Translations under genes and position numbers: made by a program
The notes under the pieces: generated by a model
Seen by the model: only the letters and a program-made list of their open reading frames with translations
Told to the model about the DNA's origin: nothing
Databases searched by the model: none
Shown: one piece after another, positions 33,672 to 43,864 of the stretch
Layout: each line of letters starts with the position of its first letter
Numbering within the stretch: position 1 is the first letter of the stretch
DNA from: Croceicoccus marinus
GTDB lineage: Bacteria; Pseudomonadota; Alphaproteobacteria; Sphingomonadales; Sphingomonadaceae
Reading direction: 5' to 3'
DNA length: 64,000 nt
NCBI RefSeq assembly: GCF_001661675.2
Contig: NZ_CP019602.1
Span: 1,513,501 to 1,577,500, forward strand

Positions 33672-34886
33672 TCAGGACGGGCCGGCAAGATATTCCTCAA
33701 GTTGCTCGGGATCAAAGGTTTTGCCATCGAAAAATGCGTCGGGCTCCATGACCAGCTGGCCCTGCTCGGTCCCCGCACCGATCGTGCCGGTGACGGCCCC
33801 CTCCACCTTTGAACTCGCACCCGGCAGGGGCGAATCGAGACCGCGCAGCGCGCTGCGATAGATGTCGGGACGGAACACCGATGCCGCGCTGGCGGCGTCG
33901 GCGGGGCTATATTCCATCCGGTCCCAGCGGACCATCTGGGTGTAGAGCCACTGCGCCTGGCTGATCCACGGAAAGTTCGCCGCCTCGCGGTGCTGGAACA
34001 TGAAGTCGGAATAATGCACCGCCGGGCCGTCCTGTCGCAGCACCAGCCGGTCCGAGATGGCGCCAAGGACCAGCTTCGGGTCGGACGCGAGATATTCCCC
34101 GCGCGCCAGCAGCTGGGCATTGGCTTCCCAGTTTGCCGGGTCGACGAAATGCTCGCCCGCACGGCGCAGCGCGCGGATCATGCGTTCGACCGCGTCGCGG
34201 CGCTGGTCCAGCACCGGCTGGCGCATGGCGAGCACCTTTTCGACGCCGCGCCGCCAGATCTGCGCCGTCGCCAGCACGATCCGGCCCACGCCGCGGTCGA
34301 CCGCGACCGAATTCCATGGCTCGCCCACGCAGCTTCCGTCGATCTCGCCCGTTGCCAGCGCATCGGCCGTGAACGGCGGCGCCACCGTGACGATCTCGAC
34401 ATCCTCGTCCGGCCTTATGCCGCAGCCCGCCAGCCAGTAGCGCAGCATGTAGTTATGGCTGGAATAACGATGCACCACGCCAAGGCGGATGGGTCGCCCC
34501 TCAGCCTTTCGCTTCAACGCTTCGTCGCGCAGTTTCGCGCCCAGTTCCGCGGGATCGCACAGCCTGTCGGGTTCGCTTCGCGTCAGCATATCGGCCAGAT
34601 CGTTCGACAAGGTCACCGCATTGCCGTTCAGCCCCAGCACGAAGGGCGCGACCAGCGGCTGCGCCGGGCGCCCGCGGCCCAGCGTCGTCGCGATGGCCAG
34701 CGGCGCCAGCATATGCGCCACGTCGCTATGCCCGTACAACAGGCGGTCCAGAACCGTCGCCCAGCTGACGTCGCGCAGGAAGCGAAGGGTTACCCCCTCC
34801 TCCTCGGCAAAGCCGCATTCCTGCGCGATGATCGGCAGGCAGGCATCGACCAGCGGAAGAAACCCCACGTTCAACTGTTCGGTCAC
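33672..34886 (-). CDS. nasS: Nitrate-sensing NrtA-like regulator
   Basis: 404 residues, homologous to the NrtA binding protein (LNVGFLPLVDACLPIIAQECGFAEEEG, HSDVAHMLAPLAIA, SSHNYMLRYWLAGCG, GSCVGEPWNSVA) but with no signal peptide or lipobox, so it is cytoplasmic. In Azotobacter, Paracoccus and Bradyrhizobium such proteins (NasS) hold NasT inactive and release it when nitrate or nitrite binds. nasT is immediately upstream (34 bases) and target leaders are downstream, so the same role is very likely here. Confidence 0.9.
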   Translation of the reverse strand: MTEQLNVGFLPLVDACLPIIAQECGFAEEEGVTLRFLRDVSWATVLDRLLYGHSDVAHMLAPLAIATTLGRGRPAQPLVAPFVLGLNGNAVTLSNDLADMLTRSEPDRLCDPAELGAKLRDEALKRKAEGRPIRLGVVHRYSSHNYMLRYWLAGCGIRPDEDVEIVTVAPPFTADALATGEIDGSCVGEPWNSVAVDRGVGRIVLATAQIWRRGVEKVLAMRQPVLDQRRDAVERMIRALRRAGEHFVDPANWEANAQLLARGEYLASDPKLVLGAISDRLVLRQDGPAVHYSDFMFQHREAANFPWISQAQWLYTQMVRWDRMEYSPADAASAASVFRPDIYRSALRGLDSPLPGASSKVEGAVTGTIGAGTEQGQLVMEPDAFFDGKTFDPEQLEEYLAGPS

Positions 34887-34920
34887 CGGCAGGCCCCCGT
34901 CCGCATTTCCATCCCCCGTC

Positions 34921-35496
34921 TCATTCGCGCATCAGCTCATGCGCCGTTACCAGCGCATCGGCAATGTCGGCGATCCGCCGCGACGACGACATCGCCTTGC
35001 GCCTGAGCTCTGCATAGGCCTCGGGCTCGGTAATGCCGCGCGTGTCCATCAAGATGCGCTTGGCCTTGTCGATGGCGGCGCGTTCGGCCAGCTTGCTGTT
35101 CGCCTCGTCCAGATCGGCCTGCAGGCGGGCAAAGGCGTTGAAGCGCCGCACCGCCATTTCGATCAACGGGCGGATGCGCCGGGCGGAAAGCCCGTCCACC
35201 ACATAGGCCGACACGCCCGCGTCGATGCTGGCGGCGATCGCATCGTCGTCGGACTGGTCGACGAACATGGCGATCGGGCGCGACAGCGCGCGGCTGACCA
35301 CGAAATATTCCTCCAGCACGTCGCGGGAGGGATTGCCCAGGTCCATCAGGACGATTTCGGGATCGATCTCGGCAATGCGCGCCAGCAGGCCGTGCCGGCT
35401 GGTGATGACCGAGATCTCGCAATCGTGCAGCTGCGACAAGCCTTCTTCTATGATCGATGCGCGCGAGGCGCTTTCGTCGATGATGGCGATCCGCAT
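34921..35496 (-). CDS. nasT: ANTAR-domain antiterminator
   Basis: 191 residues from the ATG at 35496 (MRIAIIDES); the longer frame is non-homologous. Residues 1 to about 120 are a receiver-like domain in which the usual C-terminal Lys is missing (YVVDGLSA). A helix linker follows, then an ANTAR domain (about 130-190: LAERAAIDKAKRILMDTRGITEPEAYAELRRKAMSSSRRIADIADAL), which binds paired hexaloop RNA and prevents termination. It is expected to be controlled by NasS instead of phosphorylation. The targets are the leaders before nrtA and nasA, perhaps also nirB. Confidence 0.92.
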   Translation of the reverse strand: MRIAIIDESASRASIIEEGLSQLHDCEISVITSRHGLLARIAEIDPEIVLMDLGNPSRDVLEEYFVVSRALSRPIAMFVDQSDDDAIAASIDAGVSAYVVDGLSARRIRPLIEMAVRRFNAFARLQADLDEANSKLAERAAIDKAKRILMDTRGITEPEAYAELRRKAMSSSRRIADIADALVTAHELMRE

Positions 35497-35683
35497 CCCG
35501 TTGTATTGCACTGCAGCACGGGCCGATGGCAAGGCGCTTTCTGCCCAGCCCCCGCCGCCCACAGGCCGTCGCACCGGCAATTTTTGACAGGGGGCCGGCC
35601 ATCCTCCAATGGTTTACCGGGCCGCGGGCCGCCGAAACGGCTTGCACCCCGTTCGCCGTCCCTGCTGCAGGAGTGAGGCCGAG
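35497..35683. other. Divergent intergenic region nasT/eutB
   Basis: 187 bases between oppositely oriented genes, presumably holding both promoters. I see no convincing -35/-10 pair, operator palindrome or cobalamin riboswitch. Confidence 0.4.
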
Positions 35684-37087
35684 ATGTCCGGACCGTACCG
35701 CACAGATTTGTCGGGCACGCGATACGGCTTCGACACGCTGGCCGCATTGCTCGCCGCCGCGTCGCCCGCGCGTTCGGGCGACGAACTGGCCGGGGTGGCC
35801 GCCCAATCGGCGCAGGAACGGATCGCCGCGCAAATCATACTCGCCGACCTGCCGCTGGCCGAGTTCACCAGGCATGCCGTGATCCCCTATGAGGATGATG
35901 AGGTCACGCGCCTTATCGTCGACAGCCACGATGACGATGCCTTCGCGGCGATCTCTCACCTGACGGTCGGCGAATTCCGCGAATGGCTGCTGGCCAACGA
36001 GACGGAGGGCGAGACCATCGCCCGCGCCGCGCCGGGCATCACGCCCGAAATGGCCGCGGCGGTGTCCAAGATCATGCGCAGCCAGGACCTGGTCGCGGCC
36101 GCGCGCAAGATCAGGGTCGTCACCGCCTTTCGCACCACCATCGGGCTGCCGGGACGCTTTTCGGTGCGGCTGCAGCCCAATCACCCGACCGACGATCCGG
36201 CGGGCATTTCGGCATCCATCCTCGACGGTCTGCTGATGGGCATTGGCGATGCCGTCATCGGCATCAATCCCGCGACCGACAGCATCGGGCAGACGCGCGA
36301 GCTGCTGTTGCTGCTGGACGACATTCGCCAGCGGCTGGGCATGCCGGTGCAAAGCTGCGTGCTCAGCCATGTTACGAACACCATCGAACTGATCGAGGGC
36401 GGCGCGCCGGTCGACATCGCGTTCCAGTCGGTCGGCGGGACGGAGGCGACCAATCGCGGCTTCGGCATCGATCTGGCCCTGCTGACCAAGGCGCATCAGG
36501 CCGCGCTCTCGCTCGGCCGCGGGACGGTGGGCGACAACGTCATGTATTTCGAAACGGGGCAAGGGTCCGCCCTGTCGGCCGATGCCCATCACGGGCTGGA
36601 CCAGCAGACCGCGGAGTGCCGTGCCTATGCCGTCGCCCGCGCCTATCGCCCGCTGCTCGTCAATTCGGTCGTGGGGTTCATCGGCCCCGAATATCTCTAT
36701 GACGGCAAGCAGATCATGCGGGCTGCGCTGGAGGACCACTTCTGCGGCAAGCTGCTGGGCCTGCCGATGGGCGTCGACGTGTGCTACACCAACCATGCCG
36801 AGGCCGACCAGGACGACATGGACGCGATCCTGACCATGCTTGGCGTCGCAGGCGTCAATTTCGTCATCGGTGTCCCCGGCGCGGACGACATCATGCTGCA
36901 GTACCAGAGCACCAGCTTCCACGACGCGCTCTATCTGCGCGAGGTGCTGGGCCTGCGCCCCGCCCCGGAGTTCGAGAGATGGTTGACCGAGATCGGGCTG
37001 ATGCAGCCGGGCGGCCGCATCGCCCCGCCGTACCAGCTTGCCATAGAGGGGCGCAGGCGGATGATCGGGCTGATCGATCATGGCTGA
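35684..37087 (+). CDS. eutB: Ethanolamine ammonia-lyase large subunit
   Basis: 467 residues from the ATG at 35684, behind AGGAGTGAGG. The TIM-barrel large subunit is recognised by VRLQPNHPTDDPAGISASILDGLLMGIGDAVIGINPATDS, FQSVGGTEATNRGFGIDL, YFETGQGSALSADAHHG and GLPMGVDVCYTNHAEADQDDMD. With EutC and adenosylcobalamin it cleaves ethanolamine to acetaldehyde and ammonia. There are no shell-protein, reactivase (eutA) or aldehyde-dehydrogenase genes nearby, so it probably serves nitrogen supply, in keeping with the nitrate genes next door. It overlaps eutC by 8 bases. Confidence 0.95.
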   Translation: MSGPYRTDLSGTRYGFDTLAALLAAASPARSGDELAGVAAQSAQERIAAQIILADLPLAEFTRHAVIPYEDDEVTRLIVDSHDDDAFAAISHLTVGEFREWLLANETEGETIARAAPGITPEMAAAVSKIMRSQDLVAAARKIRVVTAFRTTIGLPGRFSVRLQPNHPTDDPAGISASILDGLLMGIGDAVIGINPATDSIGQTRELLLLLDDIRQRLGMPVQSCVLSHVTNTIELIEGGAPVDIAFQSVGGTEATNRGFGIDLALLTKAHQAALSLGRGTVGDNVMYFETGQGSALSADAHHGLDQQTAECRAYAVARAYRPLLVNSVVGFIGPEYLYDGKQIMRAALEDHFCGKLLGLPMGVDVCYTNHAEADQDDMDAILTMLGVAGVNFVIGVPGADDIMLQYQSTSFHDALYLREVLGLRPAPEFERWLTEIGLMQPGGRIAPPYQLAIEGRRRMIGLIDHG

Positions 37088-37829
37088 ACCGCAGGACGCC
37101 GTCAGCCTGCTGCTTCGCCGGCTTAGCGCCACCAGCCGGGCACGGGTCGGGCTGGGCCGCGCGGGGCAGGGTCTGCCCACGCGAGAGACGCTGGCCTTCC
37201 GGCTCGCACACGCGCAGGCGCGCGACGCGGTGGCAGCCGGGCTGGACACCGAAGCGCTGCGGCAGCGCCTGGACGAAGACAGCGTTATCGTCAGCAGCGC
37301 CGCCGCTGACCGGACGGCCTATCTGAAGGACCCCGGTGCGGGGCGCAGGCTGGACGATGACAGCCGCGAAAGGCTTCAGCCCGGCGATTACGATGTCGCG
37401 GTGGTGATCGCCGATGGCCTGTCGGCAGTCGCCGCGAACAGCAACGCCCTTCCCGTTTATGCCGAACTGCGCCGGATCATGGACGGCGCCGCATTCGCCC
37501 CCGTCATCTTCGCGCATCTGGCGCGCGTGGCGCTCGGCGACGAGATCGGAGAGCGGCTCGGCGCCCGATCCATTGTCATGCTGATCGGCGAGCGGCCGGG
37601 ACTTAGCAGTGCGGACAGCCTTGGCGCCTATATCACGCGCTCGCCCCGCAAGGGTCGGGCGGATAGCGAGCGCAACTGCATATCGAACATTCGCCCCGAC
37701 GGGCTTTCCCATGAACAGGCAGCACGAAACATCGCATGGATCCTGAAGGAGGCCGAGCGTATCGGCGAAACCGGAATCGCCCTGAAGGACCGGCGGGATC
37801 GCCGAACCCTAAGTCAGGACGCGGGTTAG
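37080..37829 (+). CDS. eutC: Ethanolamine ammonia-lyase small subunit
   Basis: 249 residues. EutC features are visible: SRARVGLGRAGQGLPTRETLAFRLAHAQARDAV (about 19-51), YDVAVVIADGLSA (about 103-115), the ARVALGDEIGERLGARSIVMLIGERPGLSSADSLGAYIT core and CISNIRPDGLSHEQAA. It supplies part of the cobalamin-binding site of the lyase. It starts inside the end of eutB, so it is translated with it. Confidence 0.94.
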   Translation: MAEPQDAVSLLLRRLSATSRARVGLGRAGQGLPTRETLAFRLAHAQARDAVAAGLDTEALRQRLDEDSVIVSSAAADRTAYLKDPGAGRRLDDDSRERLQPGDYDVAVVIADGLSAVAANSNALPVYAELRRIMDGAAFAPVIFAHLARVALGDEIGERLGARSIVMLIGERPGLSSADSLGAYITRSPRKGRADSERNCISNIRPDGLSHEQAARNIAWILKEAERIGETGIALKDRRDRRTLSQDAG

Positions 37830-37961
37830 CTGACAAGCTGATGGCAGCCCGCATGGCGCATCAATTTTTGCAACGGTCCGTGCGTTTCATTGCGTATGAT
37901 CGGCAGGGCAGGCGTTGGCAGCTATGACCGCCATGCAGCGCCGCACCCAGGTCCCGATTTC

Positions 37962-38975
37962 ATGACATCGCCTTCCCTGCTCAAAAGGGTCGATCCCTTT
38001 CTGCTGATGCTTGTCATCGTGGTGACGCTTGCGTCGCTGGTGCCGGCGCGCGGGGTCGAGGCGGTGGTGTTCGAATGGCTGGCCGACATCGCCATCGCGC
38101 TGCTGTTCTTCCTGCACGGAGCCAAGCTTTCGCGCCAGGCGATCGTCGCTGGCATCGGCAATCTCAAGCTGCATGCGCTGACCCTGTCGGCGACCTATGT
38201 CGTGTTTCCCCTTGTCGGGCTGGCGGTCGTGGCCGCGGTGCAAGGCTGGATCAATCCGCTGCTGGTGTCGGGGGTCCTGTTCCTGACGCTGCTTCCCTCG
38301 ACCGTGCAATCCTCGATCGCATTCACCTCGATCGCGCGCGGCAATGTGGCGGCGGCGGTGTGCGGCGCTTCGCTTTCCAACCTTCTGGGGATCATCGTCA
38401 CCCCGCTGCTGGTGGGGCTGCTGATCCATTCGGGAGCTTCTGGCGAAGGGTTCGACTGGGGCGGCGTGCGGGCCATCGTCATCCAGCTTCTGCTGCCGTT
38501 CCTGGCCGGCCATTTCCTGCGTCCGCTGATCGGCCGGTGGGTCGACGGGCACAAGAAGCTGCTGGGTCCGATCGATCGCGGATCGATCCTGCTGGTGGTC
38601 TATTCAGCATTCTCCGCCGCTGTGGTCGACGGGATCTGGCAGGCGCTGGACGTGGTCGATTTGATCTGGCTGCTGGGCCTTAGCGCGCTGATACTCGCGG
38701 CGGTGATGGCCTATACCAACGGCGCGGCGCGCCTTGCGGGCCTGCGGCGCGAGGACAGCGTCGTGCTGCTGTTCTGCGGTTCGAAGAAATCGCTCGCTTC
38801 GGGCGTGCCGATGGCGGGCGCGCTGTTCGCCCCGGCCGAGGTGGGAATGATCGTCCTGCCGTTGATGATCTTCCATCAGCTGCAGCTGTTCGTATGCGCC
38901 TGGCTGGCCGCGCGCATGGCAAGGCGCGTCGATGCGGCCGGTGAAACCTCGACCGATCCTGCCGCCGGGAAATAG
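37962..38975 (+). CDS. Bile-acid:sodium symporter-like membrane protein
   Basis: 337 residues from the ATG at 37962; the upstream part of the frame lacks homology. About nine or ten membrane helices follow the SBF-like/YfeH pattern: LHGAKLSRQAI, VSGVLFLTLLPSTVQSSIAFTSIARGNVAAAVCGASLSNLLGI and FCGSKKSLASGVPMAGALF. Bacterial members are uncharacterised or carry organic anions with sodium. It follows eutC by 132 bases in the same direction, but a role with ethanolamine is not supported by the family. Confidence 0.85.
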   Translation: MTSPSLLKRVDPFLLMLVIVVTLASLVPARGVEAVVFEWLADIAIALLFFLHGAKLSRQAIVAGIGNLKLHALTLSATYVVFPLVGLAVVAAVQGWINPLLVSGVLFLTLLPSTVQSSIAFTSIARGNVAAAVCGASLSNLLGIIVTPLLVGLLIHSGASGEGFDWGGVRAIVIQLLLPFLAGHFLRPLIGRWVDGHKKLLGPIDRGSILLVVYSAFSAAVVDGIWQALDVVDLIWLLGLSALILAAVMAYTNGAARLAGLRREDSVVLLFCGSKKSLASGVPMAGALFAPAEVGMIVLPLMIFHQLQLFVCAWLAARMARRVDAAGETSTDPAAGK

Positions 38976-38996
38976 GGAACACGGTGGATGATGGTA

Positions 38997-39087
38997 TGGC
39001 GGAGCGGGAGGGATTCGAACCCTCGATACGGGGTTACCGTATACACACTTTCCAGGCGTGCGCCTTCGACCACTCGGCCACCGCTCC
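38997..39087 (-). tRNA. tRNA-Ser (anticodon GGA)
   Basis: Read on the minus strand: acceptor GGAGCGG pairs with CCGCTCC, discriminator G, and an encoded CCA at the 3' end. The anticodon loop CTGGAAA gives anticodon GGA (39051-39053), decoding UCC/UCU. A long variable arm (about ATACGG-TAAC-CCCGTAT) marks the serine type, and the T arm is GAGGG-TTCGAAT-CCCTC. Confidence 0.95.
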
Positions 39088-39184
39088 GCTTGCCTGTCCC
39101 GTAAGGGAAACGCGCCCTAACCCCGGCGAAGGGATTGTGCAAGGCACCAGATGCGCAAAACTGCCATCCGGCGAAAGACGCCTG

Positions 39185-40168
39185 TCAAACGGCCACCACC
39201 GACGGTCCGACGCGCGCGAAATAGGAGCACATGGCGTCCTGCGCGCTCTGGCTCAGCCGGATGATCGCGCGGCGGCGATCGGCAGGATCTGGCAGCCTTT
39301 CGAACAGCCCCGCCTCGGTCATCTGCCCGATCCAGCGCAGCGCCGTGGTCGCCGGCACGCCCGATGCGATGCACAGGCTGGATACGCAGACCTCGTTCCC
39401 CTCGGCCCGCGCAGCCGTCAGGTCGAGCAGCATGTCCCACGCGGGATCCGCGAACAGCTCTCCCTCGAAGAAGCTGGCGCGCAGCTGGCGCTGGCGGATC
39501 ATCTCGCGCAGCAAGGACGCGGATGGCAGCTTGCGCTCTGCACGTTTGCCTTCGCCGGCGCGCGGCGAATCCGCGGATGGAAAGGCCATATAGGCGAAGG
39601 ACGGCGAACGCAGCTGATCGGGGGCCTCGACCTCAACCGGCATTGCTCCCAGCTTGCGGGCGAGCGAATGGACCTGCTCGGTCAGCCGGACGAGCGCCAG
39701 CTGATCCTCTCGCGCAAGCTCGTGCACCGATCGGCCCGGCAGGCGCGCCAGCGCCGCGCCGATCGCCAGCGCATATTCGGCAGGCGAGGGATCGATGAGG
39801 AACTGCACGTCGCAACAATCCATCGCGCCGAACACCGCATCGATCGCCTCTACCTTGGTCGAAACGACAAGCTGCGTCCCGCTTTGCGCGGCCCGGGCAT
39901 CAAGCCGCGCAAGTGCCGCCAGGAATTCGGCACCGGGAGCAGGAATGTCGATGACGACGATATCGCCGAGGACAAAGGCCTCGTCCGACAGAAGCCGGTC
40001 GAGCGGATCGGCCTGCCGCAGCAGCAGGCCTGCCTCAAGCAGCTGATCGACCAGTTCCGCGCGGATACGCGGCCGGTCCGACAGGACCGATACGGGCACC
40101 GAGGCCAGCTCGGCCCCGGCCATCGGTTCATCCCCGTCCTCGAATACGAACGGCTGGGCAATCTGCAT
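39185..40168 (-). CDS. Regulator with receiver-like N-terminus and MarR-type winged helix
   Basis: 327 residues from the ATG at 40168, preceded at 12 bases by AGGGGG; an ATG at 40198 is the alternative. Residues about 20-150 alternate strands and helices like a receiver domain (VSVLSDRPRIRAELVDQLLEAG, DIVVIDIPA, TQLVVSTKVEAIDAV, QFLIDPSPAEYA) but lack the usual Lys-Pro and acidic pair. The C-terminal 110 residues are a winged helix of MarR/sphingomonad type (CVSSLCIASGVPATTALRWIGQMTEAGLFERLPDPADRRRAIIRLS). It lies next to the tRNA-Ser gene and 80 bases after purA. Target unknown. Confidence 0.7.
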   Translation of the reverse strand: MQIAQPFVFEDGDEPMAGAELASVPVSVLSDRPRIRAELVDQLLEAGLLLRQADPLDRLLSDEAFVLGDIVVIDIPAPGAEFLAALARLDARAAQSGTQLVVSTKVEAIDAVFGAMDCCDVQFLIDPSPAEYALAIGAALARLPGRSVHELAREDQLALVRLTEQVHSLARKLGAMPVEVEAPDQLRSPSFAYMAFPSADSPRAGEGKRAERKLPSASLLREMIRQRQLRASFFEGELFADPAWDMLLDLTAARAEGNEVCVSSLCIASGVPATTALRWIGQMTEAGLFERLPDPADRRRAIIRLSQSAQDAMCSYFARVGPSVVAV

Positions 40169-40247
40169 GATTCGGCGTCCCCCTTTGACAAGGCACAACT
40201 AAGGAACATTACGGAAACAAGTCAAGACGTTCCGCAACGATTCCCGA

Positions 40248-41537
<1,290 letters not shown>

Positions 41538-41672
41538 AGTATTGCCTTTCCCGCCTAGGAATCTACCCGTAGCGGCGCTTAGGGACTGGCGCTGCGCACG
41601 GCAAGGGGATCGGCGCGGTAATTACCGGCCCGTTCGGCTCAGCGAAAGCATTCGCCGATTATCAGGAGCGTC

Positions 41673-42614
41673 ATGAAAGCGATCGCCTCTCTATCCGCAA
41701 CGCTATGTGCCGCCAGCCTGGCCGCGGCCCCGTTCCTGGCACAGGCGCAGGTTTCGGCCCCCGCCCCCGCTTCGGTTCCGGCGCCGAACACGGCACCTGG
41801 CGCGCCTGCGCAGCCCGTTACGCCGACCGCACGGGAACTGTCGTTCGGTTCGCACCCGCTGCAGCGACTGGACTTCTACAGCTCGGCAGTACCCGGGCCG
41901 CGACCGCTGATCCTGTTCGTCCATGGCGGCGCATGGGTCGGGGGCGACAAGTCGGATTCGACCGGTTCGGCCAAGATCCGCCATTACACACAGGCCGGCT
42001 ATCAGCTCGCCAGCGTGAACTACCGCCTGCTGCCCGAGGTGGATATCGAGCATCAGGCCGACGATGTCGCCGCCTCGCTTGCCGCCTTGCTGGATCGATC
42101 GGCAGAGCTGGGCATCGATACGCGGCGCGTCGTGCTGATGGGGCACAGCGCGGGCGCGCATCTGGCCGCGCTGGTCGCGACCGACCCGCGCTATCTGAAA
42201 CGCTACGATCTTACGCCCGAAGACATCGGCGGGGTCGCCCTGCTGGACGGGGCCGCCTATGACGTGCCCAGCCAGATCGTCGATGCGGGGCCGCTGCTGG
42301 GCTTTGCCTATCAGGTCGCGTTCGGGTCGGGATCGTCCAGGCAATTGTCGCTGTCGCCCGCCAATCACGCGGGCGGCGACAATGCGCGCGATTTCCTGCT
42401 GCTGCATGTCGAGCGTCCCGAAGCCCAGCGCCAGGCCTATCGCCTTGCCGAGGCCTTGCAGGGCGCGGGCACGCGCGCGACCGTGGCCGGGGTCCCGGGG
42501 CGCGGGATGGAAGGGCACAACCGCATCAACGCGATGCTGGGGCGCACCGATTCGCAGGCGACACCGATCGTCGACGAGTGGCTTGCCGGGCTGTTCGCCC
42601 GCAGCGCCTATTAG
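41673..42614 (+). CDS. Exported alpha/beta hydrolase (esterase/lipase type)
   Basis: 313 residues, ATG preceded by AGGAG. A signal peptide ends near AQAQ (residue 26), followed by a Pro/Ala-rich linker. The fold shows the oxyanion HGGAWVGG (about 86-93) and nucleophile elbow GHSAG with Ser159; the C-terminal EGHNRI holds the likely catalytic His. It resembles carboxylesterases of the hormone-sensitive-lipase/BD-FAE kind acting in the periplasm. It stands alone between purA and hisZ, and its end overlaps the end of hisZ by 4 bases. Confidence 0.82.
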   Translation: MKAIASLSATLCAASLAAAPFLAQAQVSAPAPASVPAPNTAPGAPAQPVTPTARELSFGSHPLQRLDFYSSAVPGPRPLILFVHGGAWVGGDKSDSTGSAKIRHYTQAGYQLASVNYRLLPEVDIEHQADDVAASLAALLDRSAELGIDTRRVVLMGHSAGAHLAALVATDPRYLKRYDLTPEDIGGVALLDGAAYDVPSQIVDAGPLLGFAYQVAFGSGSSRQLSLSPANHAGGDNARDFLLLHVERPEAQRQAYRLAEALQGAGTRATVAGVPGRGMEGHNRINAMLGRTDSQATPIVDEWLAGLFARSAY

Positions 42615-43789
42615 ATCGCTTCGGGGCCCGCCGCGCCCAGCACATGGGTGCAGCCCAGCGCGTGTCCGTCGTCCGTGTCATGCAGCGCGGCGCGCGTGCG
42701 CCAGCCGTCGAAGCGCAGCGCGGCGGCAGCCCCGCGGTCATGGCCCAATGGCAGGAAGACGATCCGGCTGGCGGGCGTCAGGCCGTTCGCATCGATCAGC
42801 GGATCAGGATAGAGCGAGAAGCCGGTCGCCACCTCGTCGTGCGGCGGGTGTCCAGCCTTCGCCTCGCCCGATACGCGATAGGTGCCGCCGCGGCCCAGCG
42901 CGCCGCGCAGTCCCTCGGCATAGACGGTGAAGCCGAACCAGCTCTGGTATTCGAAACCGTGGCGCTCGGTCGGGTCCAGCGTCAGCCGCGCGGCATCGCC
43001 GACCAGCGCCGCGATCTCGCGCAGCGCCGCGATCCGCGTGCCCAGCGCGCCGCCGTCGATGATCGCGCGGTCGAATTCCTCAAGCTTGGCGATGGCGCTG
43101 TCGAACGGGCCGGTCGCATAGAGCAGCGGCAGGAACGCTTCCCCGCCCGCCGACGCCAGCCCGCCTGCATCCTTGGCGTCAAGCTCGCGGCGCACTGCGT
43201 CGATCGTGTCCGCGGCCATCGGATGCGCTCGCTCTGCCAAAGTATCGACCAGGTCGGGCAGCGTGAAATCGACCGAGATGCCGCTTGCACCCGCTGCCTT
43301 CAGCGCGTCGATCGCCAGCAGCACGGCTTCCGCCGCGGCGGCGACATTGTCGGCCCCGATGATCTCGGCCCCGATCTGCAATTGCTCGCGCTCGGGCTCA
43401 AGCCCGTCGCCCCTGATGCGCAGCACCTGGCCCGCATAGGACAGGCGCATCGGGCGCGGCGCATCGCCCATTCCGGTCGCGGCGATCCGCCCGACCTGCA
43501 CCGTCATGTCGGCCCGAACCGCCAGCGTGCGCAGCGAAACGGGATCGGTGAAGCGCACCATGCGATTGGTCCGCACCCCCGCCATGCGCGCGGCGAGCGA
43601 GCGTTCGAATTCGACCAGCGGCGGCTGAACGGGATCATAGCCATGCGCGGCCATCGCATCGACCATCGCGCGGGTCACGCGCATCGCTTCGGCCGCGCGC
43701 GGCGGCAGGCGGTCGGCCAGCCCCTCGGGCAGCAGGTCGGGATCGGGCGCACCGCTGCGCGGCGGGCGAATGGCGGTCGGCTTGGTCAT
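42611..43789 (-). CDS. hisZ: ATP phosphoribosyltransferase regulatory subunit
   Basis: 392 residues, similar to class II histidyl-tRNA synthetase catalytic cores but without the anticodon domain: LLPEGLADRLPPRAAEAMRVTRAMVDAMAAHGYDPVQPPLVEFERSL, FTDPVSLRTLAVRADMTVQVGRIAAT and RLSYAGQVLR. HisZ makes short-form HisG sensitive to histidine. HisZ next to purA is a common order in alphaproteobacteria; here an esterase gene lies between them in the opposite direction. Confidence 0.92.
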   Translation of the reverse strand: MTKPTAIRPPRSGAPDPDLLPEGLADRLPPRAAEAMRVTRAMVDAMAAHGYDPVQPPLVEFERSLAARMAGVRTNRMVRFTDPVSLRTLAVRADMTVQVGRIAATGMGDAPRPMRLSYAGQVLRIRGDGLEPEREQLQIGAEIIGADNVAAAAEAVLLAIDALKAAGASGISVDFTLPDLVDTLAERAHPMAADTIDAVRRELDAKDAGGLASAGGEAFLPLLYATGPFDSAIAKLEEFDRAIIDGGALGTRIAALREIAALVGDAARLTLDPTERHGFEYQSWFGFTVYAEGLRGALGRGGTYRVSGEAKAGHPPHDEVATGFSLYPDPLIDANGLTPASRIVFLPLGHDRGAAAALRFDGWRTRAALHDTDDGHALGCTHVLGAAGPEAI

Positions 43790-43864
43790 CGTGAGGCGCG
43801 TGTATGACGGCGCGCGGGGAGAGGCAAGGCGATTGCCGCCCGCCCCGCCCCGCGCGTCGGTCCC

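Noticed and set aside
35497..35683. Cobalamin riboswitch before eutB, since the enzyme needs adenosylcobalamin
   Set aside because: No B12-box-like sequence or suitable stem array is visible in the 187 bases.
38997..39087. tRNA-Ser as attachment site of an integrated element
   Set aside because: No integrase, direct repeat of the tRNA 3' end or change in gene content is seen around it.
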